From assembly GCF_964204645.1 (NCBI RefSeq), contig NC_134029.1, forward strand, positions 19,298,450 through 19,362,449: 64,000 nt of DNA, read 5' to 3'. Positions 27,019 through 37,382 of the stretch are shown piece by piece. The stretch comes from Tubulanus polymorphus. Taxonomy: Eukaryota > Nemertea > Palaeonemertea > Tubulaniformes > Tubulanidae. Under the pieces are notes generated by a model. It was not told where the DNA came from, searched no databases, and worked only from the letters and a program-made list of their open reading frames with translations. A program made the position numbers and the translations under genes. Position 1 is the stretch's first letter; every line of letters begins with the position of its first letter.

Positions 27019-27112
27019 GAAAGTACAATCATTTAATTCTAGAACGCAATATCTTTCGCTGAAATTATTGTTTGTTTTCTTACGTAAACCATATATACAT
27101 TATTTCGATTAA

Positions 27113-27170
27113 ATAATGATAATAATGATGATGATAATAATAATGATTATAATGATAACAATAATAATTC
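27113..27170. repeat. Imperfect (ATG/ATA)n microsatellite
   Basis: Irregular AAT/GAT trinucleotide repeats, of the kind left at LINE 3' ends, but no LINE body was recognised next to it. Confidence 0.7.
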
Positions 27171-29391
27171 ATTGCCTTAATTAATTCCATATAAGATATG
27201 CTGTTTGGCTTACAGAACTACGATACACGAATTAGAATAAATAGTAAAACAACAGTTAGATATAAAAGAGGAGTCCTCAAGAATAAGCTTTGATAAAAAG
27301 GTGTGTCAAAATTTGAAATTTTGAGGCATCTAATGATGGGCTAAATCGTAATTTGTAAGGTAACCTATTTAAAAGAAACGGCGCACAATTTAGGATCAAG
27401 TTATTGTAAGTCGCGTGCAAGGACTACATGGAGTCTTCTGTTGAATTGGCGATTTTTAATCATGAAATGACTTCTGTTCTCATCGTGGCCCCTATACGCT
27501 GATATACATCGCTTATCAGTCCTCGCTTCGCCTTCGGTAATTTTTCATCTCTGACTGATTGACTGGTATACAGCGTCATATAAGAATTAATGCTGTGCTT
27601 TTATTTTCAACAAACCACTGTGTGCCACTTAGCCAAACGAGTTGGATTGATTGATTCTGCCTGTCAGAATCCAATTGCCCCGTAACTGTTAATCATACCC
27701 ATTTACTGCCGCAGAAATCGCGGAAATATAACTGCCATTTTGTTTGCCGTGGTCTTTTTGTGCATAGGTGGATGTGCATTGTGTCAACTTTTATTTCGCG
27801 ATGCGGCTTTCGTTCATCAACGATTTGTGGCCGGTCTCACTTTGTCGGCGCGTCTGTGCTGAGCGATATATATTACCGAGGCGGGCTTTTTGCTATTATT
27901 TTCGCCGTTAATAAATAAAGTGTAGGCTACATCCGTTTTCAAGCGTGCCTTGCTAATGAATATACCTATTCCGATGATAGTATCGTATAGCGCGCATAAA
28001 ATCAGAAATGATGATTTATATTCGTTCATTAACAACCAGACAGGCGTTACTTTATCCGAATATCTTCTTAGAAAAAAAAAAACGCAACCGACAGACCGCG
28101 ATATGAAGGTCAGGTTTATGAAAAAGGGCCACCGGTTTCCATTCCGAAGTTGGCCATCGCCAACACCCAAGCCCTTGTGTGGTTTCAAAAAGTGGCGAAA
28201 ATCAATATAACCGAAAGATGATAAATGGACCAATCAATCGATAGTGTAAACGGGCCCATTTCCATATCCAGATCAACATAATTCGACTTAGTGGTTACTT
28301 AGAAAACTATTCGAATCTAAAACCGTCGTTCGAAAAATTCTGAATTTCACCTACGTTTACCATAAGAACCCTTTTAGCTCTTTCGTCGAATTGAATGCAC
28401 TTCAAAAAATGATAATAATCTTATTTCATTCCTTTGATTGGGGGCCCCAAAAATATCAGAGGTATAAATATTTGCTTCTATCTTAGCTTAAGAGGCCAAT
28501 TTGAAACTTTTCTAATTTCAAGTTCAAACACGTGTAACGAGCCTTCGAGTGAAATAATTGGCCGTATTATATAAAAGCAAATTCGCTCTTTTTAATTCAA
28601 AAAGAAAACTTTTTAAAATTCTAATTGCAATTAGATTCCACTATCTAATTGACGGTACTTCAAAGCTTTCGCTGCATTTCTTGTGAGTTTCGTTATTGGA
28701 TACGGCTGTCCACTGGAGAATTGGAGTTGAGAGAGAAGGATTTTTTTTTTGGTCAAAGCAAATTGGACATGCAGACGATCAAAGAAGCACTGACCGATGC
28801 GGATTGTTCGTCGGCAATTCGCTTAAAACGGTGAGAAATAATACTCGTTCGTCGTCTGGCGACCGTCGTGTTTTAATTAGATCAAATAAAACAACTTTCG
28901 AAGGAGCACGTCAGTACATGATAAATGCATCTAGTGAGCCGAACTCGTGCCCGCGGGGACACTTAATTTAGTCGACTGAGTTTAAAAGGTTTTAGAATAA
29001 TGCGCGTGATAGTGTTGTTAAAACGGTTCTAATTACATTCGGGGTAGAGAAATTTAACGTATTGATCCCGCTGTACGCGAGCTCGACGAGCGCAGAGACA
29101 AATCGTATTTCGTACCGTATAGCGTGAAATCCGACGAAACTCTTTTGCAATCCATTTCTCACGAAGAAAAATTGGTAATATTCGGCAAAACGCTATGTGT
29201 AGATGTACGTAGATTAGGTTACGTATTCACTAAGGCGTATCACTTTAATGGGTGCATTTCGCTACTTTTAAAATGCCAAACTCAATTCAAGTGATTTAGA
29301 AGTTTATGTTAGGACAAAGCATATAACAAGATATAATCCTACAGCTGAGGTCTGAGGTCCTCAATTCCAACCAAAACGTTAGAAGGTCTCC
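27171..29391. other. Intergenic, no gene seen
   Basis: Two overlapping open frames on opposite strands near 27,817-28,233 are the longest here; neither shows a recognisable domain. No RNA gene seen. Confidence 0.4.
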
Positions 29392-30085
29392 ATATCCGTG
29401 TTGTGACGATATGTGAGATAATTAGAGAATCCCATATTAATAACGAAAAAGTATAAGGTTCTAAAATGTTTCCAAGAGTATAGTAATGTTTATTCGACGT
29501 TGATACTGATATACTTCTGAAGATGACTGTTGGGATATAGTCGAAACGTCGAATAAACTACTAGTTCAAGGAATATAGTATTCCTGAAGACAACTATTAG
29601 GATATAGTCGAAACGTCGAATAAACTACTAGTTCAAGGAACACAGTATTCCTGACTATCAGGATAAAGTCGAAGACGCGTATTAGGATATAGTCGAAATG
29701 TCGAATAGACTACTCGTTTATGCCATACAGTATTCCCGAAGATGAGTATTAGGGTATTGTCGAAACGTCGAATAAAATACTAGTTCAAGGAACACAGTAT
29801 TCCTGAAGATGACTATCAGGATAAAGTCGAAGATGAGTATTAGGATATAGTCGAAACGTCGAATAAACTACTAGTTCATGGAATACAGTATTCCCGAAGA
29901 TGGCTATAAGAATAAATACGAAACGTCGAATAACCTGCTAGTTCAAGGAATACAGTATTCCTGAAGATGACTATCAGGATAAAGTCGAAACGCCGAATAA
30001 ACTGCTTAGTACGAGGAATACAGTATTCCTGAAGATGACCATTAGAATACAGTCGAAACGTCGAATAAACTATACTCAAGGAAAC
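29392..30085 (+). repeat. Eight-unit tandem array of hammerhead-ribozyme-like 67-bp units
   Basis: Units start at about 29,515, 29,581, 29,648, 29,733, 29,800, 29,891, 29,958 and 30,026. Four are 67 bp or within a base of it; units 3 (85 bp) and 5 (91 bp) carry an internal partial duplication of the stem module, and units 1 and 8 are edge copies. The typical unit is TATTC, CTGAAGA, T, a 6-bp GACTAT/ATAGTC stem with a six-base loop, GAAAC, GTC, GAATA, then a spacer with CTAGTTCAAGGAATACAG. CTGAAGA and GAAA match the hammerhead core, GTC is a canonical cleavage triplet, and TATTC pairs with GAATA exactly where helix I should be. Deviations: an extra T before helix II, and a helix III reduced to the self-complementary ACGU. 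A 20-nt leader shared with 19,905 stands upstream (29,392-29,411). Confidence 0.7.
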
Positions 30086-30840
30086 ATTTTCGGACTTAAT
30101 ATTTTTTCCTCATCAAGTTCTCTCTATGCGCATTCAAAACGTCAAGAATAAGTCATAAGAATGCTATACAGTCATCGCCACTGCTGCTAATTTGTAGCGT
30201 TATGCTTCAAAGCCTAGACTGCCTTGTTAGGTTCGACACTCGAGCGACGGATTGATCTCCCCCCTCGTTTTACTGTCGCTCAAAACATCAACGTTAATTA
30301 GAACGGAGAGCGCGGTTGGTTGTGAAGTAATGAATTTGATTCTGTTCGACCACAAAGAAACAGCTTCGAACAGAACGAGTAATAATTGCGCTTAATAAAG
30401 CGTAGAATTACCGCTCGGCGGTTTACATTACAGCTCTCAGCGGTATACGGCTATATATGATCATTTAGAAAATCGCTACCAATTTCCTCTATAAATACCG
30501 CAGATAACGGCTTGAAATTTCACACTGCGTTTTTCTGTGCTGTCGTCTTGAACCGCACGGGGGCTGGATTGACTGACCTTTGGTCTAATCGCTATTTCAG
30601 AGGCGACGGAAGCAAATTTCCAACGGGCAACCAAAAACTGCTAAGACCTATATGGTACAATGCAGGAGGTAAAATACCAAGGGGTATACCATTAAAAATG
30701 CTAGAGGTAGAAATGTTAGAAGAACATGTGCAGGGAATTGATAGATACAAATATCATGATATCGTTTATGATAGTGGAACAAATATGGTCTTGCTTCTCC
30801 AATTAATGTTAGCAAGATGGTGTGGTAAAATGATTAAGGC
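30086..30840. other. Intergenic, no gene assigned
   Basis: An open frame of 122 codons (30,512-30,880, +) shows no recognisable domain, and its last third lies in a dispersed non-coding repeat, so it is not called as a gene. Confidence 0.4.
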
Positions 30841-31000
30841 AAAAGAATTTATACCGTTTCTCCATTCTGTTGAGCTTTAAAATTGACCCAGCTGGTGGCC
30901 TATTTATCTACCCTTTACATAACTCTTTTTAAAAATCATGATCAAGCTAACTATAAGACGCGGCAGTTATAGAAATGAACTGATTACAAATCTTATTGCG
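30841..31000 (+). repeat. Dispersed repeat shared with 39,815-39,970, copy 1
   Basis: Ordered similarity with the second copy: GGTxAAATxxTTAGGC, ATACCxxGTTTCTC, TGAGCTTxAAAATTG, CTACCCTxTACAT, then GGCAGxTATAGAAATGAACT and ATTACA, ending near CTATTGC. Neither copy codes for a protein. Element type unknown. Confidence 0.55.
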
Positions 31001-32540
31001 ACTTACAAATTATGACCATATCGACACATCTCGCGGAGTAGTTCGGATTTTTAAACTATTTGTACGATTTCGAATGACGACGTGTTTGATACAAACAAAA
31101 TCAGCGAATCGGTAACGTCGGCGCCGCGACCCCCGAGGGATGACTCATTTAACAAATTTACAACTTCAAAACGTTCGCCAGTTCGAGATGAATTAAAAGA
31201 ATTTTTCCTCCGTTTCACGATTCGAGAGCATTAAAACCGGAGACCGATGGCAATTGCATTTAACTGCGTTGCGCTCGCTATACCTGACTTGAATGATTAT
31301 GGGCACTGATCCGTACGAAGATGGATGGCCTACGCCATTAATGCTAATCGTATATGTGTAAACTGATCTAACACACTTTGCCAAGGGAGTTCTACTGTTT
31401 GCTAAGTGGATTTCATTAAAACGTTTTTATCGAAATGATCCGTCGCGCGATGTTGTCAATCAGATATTAGTCTCGACTTCTTCGACTTCCGAGAATCGAT
31501 TTGATTCGTCTTCTTCTTTCATTTTTCGACGAAAATGACGACTGTAAAAGGACCGTGAAGCGCATCGTTATTCGAAACGTATTAATACGGATTAGTACGG
31601 TAAAATGACTTGCCTCATTCAGTCACCATTCACCTGTTCAATTAATGCCCGTCGCAATTTATTTTATGCCTCTCTTTTCGAACTGGTTTCGAATTAAGCC
31701 GGGAAAGTCGTCAGGAAAAATGAGGCAATTCCAAAACGATTCCAAAGACGGATCGTTCAATGCTTCAAATCAGAAGATAATTCCGTGAGATTAATCAATC
31801 GGCAAGGGTACCAACTTTTCAAAGATCGTGCCAAGAGACCGGCATGTATACTGAATCCATATGTAGTCAAATTGAAATATAGCCTTTACAATAATGTGTA
31901 GTTAATTGATTAATGTATAGTTAATTAGATTTTGCTTTTACAAAGCACTGCAAATGTTGAGACACGACCTTTCGACATGTTGGCACAATGTAAATTGCAA
32001 GTGAACTGAATGGATAGCTAAGAACTTGTAGTACGTCTGTAACTGAAAGTATCAAAATTCATAGTATACAAATTTCTAGCATATATACACAGTTCACTTG
32101 AAAATGACATCGTGTTAACATTTTAAAACGTCTTAATATTTCAAGCATGTAGTATAACGGGATCTTGAACTAACTTCATTCAAATCTTATAGTTGATCTT
32201 ATTCGCGATCTTACCTTATAAGACGTAACAAAAAACTAATAGCTGTTTGGATCCAGTTCCACAGTGACTCTCTGAGTTAAAATCAGTTAATATTTAATGG
32301 GTTAACCCCCTGTCAAATCTTAATTCACAACCGTGGAAATGGGTCGTGGGTTCATAGGCACGAATCCCGATGGTAGCACATTTATTTCGGGCGACAGGTC
32401 GATTCCCCCGTAAACGGGTTCGCCGATCTCTGAGTGGCGCGTGAGGCTCACGGGACTGGGAATTCAAAAATTGATCTGGCAGTCCCTCCTTCCACAGTTA
32501 AGTCAGTCCGTCTGCAGCCAGGTTTTCCCCAAAATTCTTG
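31001..32540. other. Intergenic, no gene seen
   Basis: No recognisable protein. The last 200 bp (about 32,330-32,540) are unusually GC-rich and contain GGGTTC and CCCGTAAACGGG words; they may belong to the LINE that ends at 32,700. Confidence 0.4.
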
Positions 32541-32700
32541 GAGAAGCTTGCTGTCAACCTACGTGCCATTTCATCCATTGATGAATTTAAGAAACATCTG
32601 AAATGTTTCCTTTTTAAGGAAGCAGCATTTCATCATTTGTAAAGCGCCTTGAGCAGCTTTACTGATTTAGCGCTATACAAGCCTCATTGTTATCATTATA
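32541..32700 (+). mobile_element. LINE 3' end: reverse-transcriptase C-terminus plus tail
   Basis: From 32,541 the frame ends in a stop at 32,642 and reads EKLAVNLRAISS, IDEFKKHLKCFLF, then KEAAFHHL. This matches the typical end of a LINE reverse transcriptase ORF (W-x-x-LP...LR...S...FK..LK..LF). The expected preceding Trp is one frame away, so a one-base deletion is likely. After the stop comes a 3' UTR with AAAGCGCCTTGAG, TTAGCGCTATACAAG and a short ATTGTTATCATTA tail. The GCGC-containing stem and the simple trinucleotide tail are typical of LINE 3' ends recognised by the element's own reverse transcriptase. The rest of the element is missing (5' truncation). Confidence 0.8.
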
Positions 32701-34134
32701 CCAGTATTAGAAAGCCTGACAGTTAAAACGCGAATAAGTTGATTTCCCGATTATTGAAAACTTCAATGTACAATTTTAGCCCTCAACTGAGTACGCATCA
32801 ACCAATCAATCTCAGACAACGAGAATAGAATCGGAAACACAATAATATATTTTTCGTCTGCTCGCCTGGAGCAGTTCTTTTACGCTATTTAAGAACGTCG
32901 TTTATCAAAATTGGAAAATTGAGTTGATTTTATTTACGCCCTTTTTCGCGGATACCGAATTTCACAATATCTTATTTTGTTTTACCTTTGGTCTATTTTG
33001 CTACTATCGAATTTATCAGGCGAACTTCCACCCGGGGAAAAACAATGCGAAAAATTGATAACGACCGGTTTCGACATCGATCGTCGAATTAAAATATTCC
33101 GCTACTTCAAGTGTATTGATTCAAGACGTAGCTAAATGCATAACAATATCGTATTCTTCGCATCCCAATTACATCGATTCAAACGATCATAAGGAAATGC
33201 TGTTCATTCTAGATTTAGAATAAATGAAAACACAACGCGTACGCGCGCCATGTTAACCCTGTTAAACACCTGATTTTATTTGCGTTTCGCAGGCTATTTA
33301 TAGCCGCGCAAGATCATATTTGGTATCTTCGAAATTTCGCGACATCTCCGTGTTTTGGGTGTAGTCGCGTGAATCAGAAACAACGCCTGGGAATATGAGC
33401 TTTTTCTCGGTGTTGTGGTATTGCTTTGCAAAACATAAACTCTGTACGACGTGTGTGTGTGCGTGTAATGTCTTAAACGAAAATTTCACCTTCTTTCGAA
33501 AAAAGCTTGACTTTGAAGGTGGTTCATTGGAAAATGTATGGCCTCAAGATTTAACCCCATTCCGTTCATCGATCGAAATAGATCATAGTTGATCCTGGAA
33601 TTTCAGCTTCTGAATATTTAATCTAATAACTACACCGTGAAGTTTATTCGATCAGAATTCCGCCTTTTGGTTTTAGGTTATTTTCAGCTATGATTTTCAG
33701 AAAGACTTTAAGGTCTGAACACACGTCAGGGCAAGATGTTTAGCAAAATATTGATGACGATTACTATTTCTCGTTAGAAAAAGAGAGCTCAAAACTGCTT
33801 CGAAATAGAAAATATTAAGTAAAGTGTTAGTGAAAATACAGATTTCGTGAAGGATTTGTCATCACACTACCCAAATCCGAATGTTCGACTGGTCTGGACA
33901 GATTAGCTGTGTTCGGGATTTACGTGGATAAGCCGCCTGATCTCCGCTAATCCGCCACGGTGGACGTGTGAAGTACTTCACGTCGCAGAAAAAAAACATA
34001 GAAAAACGTGCGAGCCATTCTGGCGGTTCGTGCCAGATATACGTCAACTCCCTCGACTGATCGCTAATAGATTCTAAAGCGATCTAGCGACGCGCTGACC
34101 ATAAAACCCGAGACGCAATACGACGATCGTTCTC
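32701..34134. other. Intergenic, no gene seen
   Basis: No recognisable protein or RNA. Short open frames on both strands near 33,298-33,592 overlap and show no motif. Confidence 0.45.
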
Positions 34135-34170
34135 CATAAATACCTGGCCTGACACAAAGCTCTCACTCGA
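34135..34170 (+). promoter_or_regulatory. Candidate core promoter (TATA-like box and initiator)
   Basis: CATAAATA at 34,135-34,142 is a TATA-like box. About 28 bp downstream is TCACTC, an initiator-type word with its A at 34,165. Spacing is that of a TATA-dependent core promoter. Downstream sequence is GC-richer than its surroundings and ends in a good 5' splice site, which supports the reading. No expression evidence is available. Confidence 0.4.
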
Positions 34171-34442
34171 TAAACAGTTATTATTATTGCGAGTGCTCTC
34201 TCCTCTCTGTCTCCCGCTGATGGATTAGACGTTGGCGTGCGCGCGCCTGCCTGCCTGCCATCGAGCTCGCATTTTTGCTCCGGTTGCTTATATCTATCTC
34301 GTCAGAGTCGAGTTGACGACGAGCCGAGCGAACTTACGTTCGTACTACTATACACAGTGACGCATCTGCACAATTAGTTAAAGTGCGAAAAATACGTCGA
34401 GTTTTGCCGCGATCGACGACGAAAGCCTAAGCCGCTGAACAG
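34165..34442 (+). other. Candidate non-coding first exon with 5' splice site
   Basis: A 278-bp segment, GC-rich for this window, with pyrimidine-rich and (CTGC)n tracts. It ends CAG followed by GTGAGG, close to the metazoan 5' splice consensus. The only ATG noticed is followed at once by a stop (ATG GAT TAG), so it would be untranslated. The next strong acceptor upstream of a real coding region on this strand is at 43,291, so this may be the leader of the protocadherin gene. This link is inferred from signals alone. Confidence 0.35.
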
Positions 34443-34806
34443 GTGAGGAAATATTACTAACGTCATTATAGTTCGTTTTTGCGTCGTTCAAAACATGGGA
34501 CACATTTTTTGCCGTTCACGCGCGTATTGCGTGGCACCTCTTGATGCTTTCCAGCTTCAATTCTAGTTTTATGAATGAAATTTTTTAAGCTCGAAACATT
34601 TGTTGTTATGTTTGAATATTGTTGTCCTCCTTGGAAAAAATGAAGTAACATTTAAAAAAAACTTGAGCAAAACCATTTCGTGAAGCTGGCGCCTGCTCTT
34701 CTCATAAAAAAAGTTTACGGGAACTTTTTTTGTTTTTGTTGCAATGGAAAACAATCATGCAGAGATTGCCTCTTTTTCAAATGTCTTAAGAAAAAGCGTT
34801 TTTTAC

Positions 34807-35026
34807 CTTAAAATAGGGATTTATTAAGACGGGTAGATTTCGTTTGATTTGTTTAGATTTGGTGTCCCTTATACAAACCCACCACACCAGCCGGGAACGA
34901 GGCAGGGGGTTTGATTTTGAAATCGGAAATGAAAGTTCAGATACATGTAGGATGATCGGCGGTCGAAATTGCAGAATTTTTTGCTTAAATCTCGAAATAA
35001 ATCCTAATTGGAAATTTCGTTTCAAC
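34807..35026 (+). repeat. Dispersed 230-bp repeat, copy 3
   Basis: Full-length by comparison with copies 1 and 4: starts CTTAAAATAGGGATTT, carries GTGTCCCTTATACAAACCCA, AGGGGGTTTGATTTTG and GATCGGCGGTCGAAATT, and ends GGAAATTTCGTTTCAAC. A small deletion removes the usual CCCCGTTATTC block. Confidence 0.7.
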
Positions 35027-37348
35027 GACGATCGAAAGATCGACGATTATAAAACTATTTTGTATCATGAGATTTGAAAAATTGTCGCAATCATAATTTC
35101 ATAAAACTACACGATTCAAATGCGCTGAACGAATCGTAAGTTTAAGATTTTCATTTTTTCGCTTCGATGTTACGAAATACCAACAAGGGTCTCGTCGAAA
35201 AGATACCGAATCGGGGTTCGAAAATCGAGCCTCAAAAAACAGCGTTTACGATCATTTCGTTTTAATTCTCATTGAGCAACTAGAAAAAAATTCATACAAT
35301 GTATCTAAGTACTTGAATAAAAGATTTATTTTTCTTATAAAGAAGGTCTGGTATTTTTTTAGATCTCCAAAGTGTCTTGTATATAGATAACGGAACTATA
35401 TGTGTAACCATAAACTGTTTAAAAAACGATGTTCATTGCCGTATAGAGTTTATGATTTTTTCGTTCATTGTATCGCGTATCCCACAGTCACCGGAGAAAT
35501 CAGTTATACATCGCACGTGAATAGCTCATATACTGACGAACAATGCTCTCAAACCCCCGACCGCGGGTTAGCGTTCGAGCGTATCGAAATCGTGGTAACA
35601 GAGGACGAGAAATAGATCGCTTGTGTATATAAAGTGTTTATTTTACGCTGAAATTCTATATAGGGACATCGGCCGAACGCACGGCGATAGCGTTGCCGAT
35701 TTTAGACGTTGGAAAGTTATTTAATCGGCTACTAAAGTCGGTCCGCGAAGTTCCGCCGTAAAGCGCAACTCAAATCAATCGATAGCATATCCGCGGTCGC
35801 TTTACGAATCTAATACGCTTTTATGGCGCGGCTTTTAACATTTTCTTAATATCGTATGTTTGAAGCTTTCTCGATTACCCCAGCCGCATTAATGTTTCAT
35901 GTCGTCGCGGGTAGAATTCGGTATTGCTTTTGTGCCATTATCGACACAGCGAATATCGTTTGCTATCTCCAGTTACCTGATACCCCCATTCTGATGTCAG
36001 CTTTCGGCGAAAAAAGTAGCGCGCGCGTACCGCGTATACATATTATGTTTGTCTTAGTCGTTAACTTTTTTTGAAGTTGTATTATGTTTTTCCGAATCTA
36101 TATGTTCTAACGCGTCGCAGAACAATATCTGTGCCTTGCGGTCCTCGCTCATTTTTTGTCGTCGTTTACATAAGCTGTGAAGTTCACGGCGTTATACTTC
36201 TCGTCTATATACACATATATGATATCTGTGTTCAGACGAAAACACGATGAGACAGCAGTATATATCAAATTCGTCTCGAAATATCGACCGGTTTTGTTTT
36301 CTATCGCTGAAAAACCGAGAGCGACTTTGTACAAAACGGCTCGATAAACTTGGCCGTATTTTATTTCTCACCGCGAAGATCCGTTTTTATTGATTTTATA
36401 ATGAACATAAAGATCGATAAAGACGTACGTATATAATATCATGACTGTTCGGGGCTGACCTGAATGCGACGCGTGAATATCCTGCGAGGCGAAAGCGGTT
36501 TATCGTGGGCAAATTTGTCGGTTTTGATGATAGGCAAAATCAGATTTATGGTCATAATACGTCTGCTGTTCCGCCTTCGGGCAAATGATGGCTCGAATCC
36601 GTGGAGTGCTGTTTAGAGCGTTGTTATGGCTGTAACTTCAAATAGAAAGACGCCATTTTAATGCCAATATTCTAGTGGAATCAGGTGTTTAGGCGAGTCT
36701 CGTACGAATAAAACACCCTTTCAAGTAGTCGGAAAAATCTAGTGGCAAATCGGATATGATCTTCAGACATCATGGAACTTGAAAAATTTGTCATTTTGAT
36801 GGCCTGTTTAAATGATCGTTTGAACGCAGTCAAAAATCTACAACGTCTTTATGGTAAAAAATCGGCTTTCTTTTTTCCGGCTTCGTTTGTGCAAATAAGA
36901 TCAGAAATATTCGGAGTAGCCTGGTCTGCGTAATGAACGTTTTCAACGCGCTTCCGTGATTCGTTTTCATACTTCATTTAAGAATATTCCGTTTCCCAGA
37001 TGTTTAAAATTCTCTGAGATTTTGATTCGATTTGAATTCGCTGCAATTGAAAAGTGAATCAAGAGGGGACTATACCGTGAAATATTCATCGAATCGAATC
37101 AAGGCGTATAAGGAGTGGATTTTGAGTCTGATTTCATTTAGAAAACCGGAAAAAAGTTGTCAGTAAATACAAACTGAATTGCGAGCGGTAAAATCAATAA
37201 CTAGCGCCACCTCGTGACGAAAAGAGGACAGTACAGTGGCCGTGGGTGGTAATAGCGCGCTTTCTGTTGAGGTTTTTCTTCTTAGAAATTCGCGAATGAA
37301 ACCGCAAACCTGCTTAAGATATCCTATAAGCAGGCTTAGCGACTTTGC
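35027..37348. other. Intergenic or intronic, no gene seen
   Basis: No recognisable protein. Open frames near 35,400-35,615 and 35,856-36,074 have no motifs. Confidence 0.45.
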
Positions 37349-37382
37349 GCATAGAAGTGTAAGTTCGCTTACACTTCTATGC
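37349..37382. repeat. Perfect 15-bp hairpin with TTCG loop
   Basis: A stem of 15 perfect base pairs (GCATAGAAGTGTAAG and its complement) closes a TTCG tetraloop. The loop-closing pair is G-C, not the extra-stable C-G. CTTTGCGC flanks it on both sides as a direct repeat. No polymerase signal or gene is next to it. It could be a small foldback insertion or a structured RNA element. Confidence 0.7.

Noticed and set aside
27817-28233. 138-codon minus-strand open frame as a gene
   Set aside because: Overlapped by an equally long antisense frame; neither has a domain, a signal peptide or clear splice signals. In low-stop sequence such lengths occur by chance.
29876-30079. Minus-strand open frame with internal protein repeats
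   Set aside because: It is the antisense translation of the hammerhead-like tandem array.
29515-30085. CRISPR array
   Set aside because: Units are tandem without variable spacers, and the context is eukaryotic.
30512-30880. 122-codon plus-strand open frame as a gene
   Set aside because: No recognisable domain, and its last third lies in a non-coding dispersed repeat also found at 39,815-39,970, where the frame is not kept.
32330-32480. tRNA-Ser-like segment (GAGTGGCGCGTGAGGC)
   Set aside because: Resembles a D-arm by composition only; no complete cloverleaf could be drawn.
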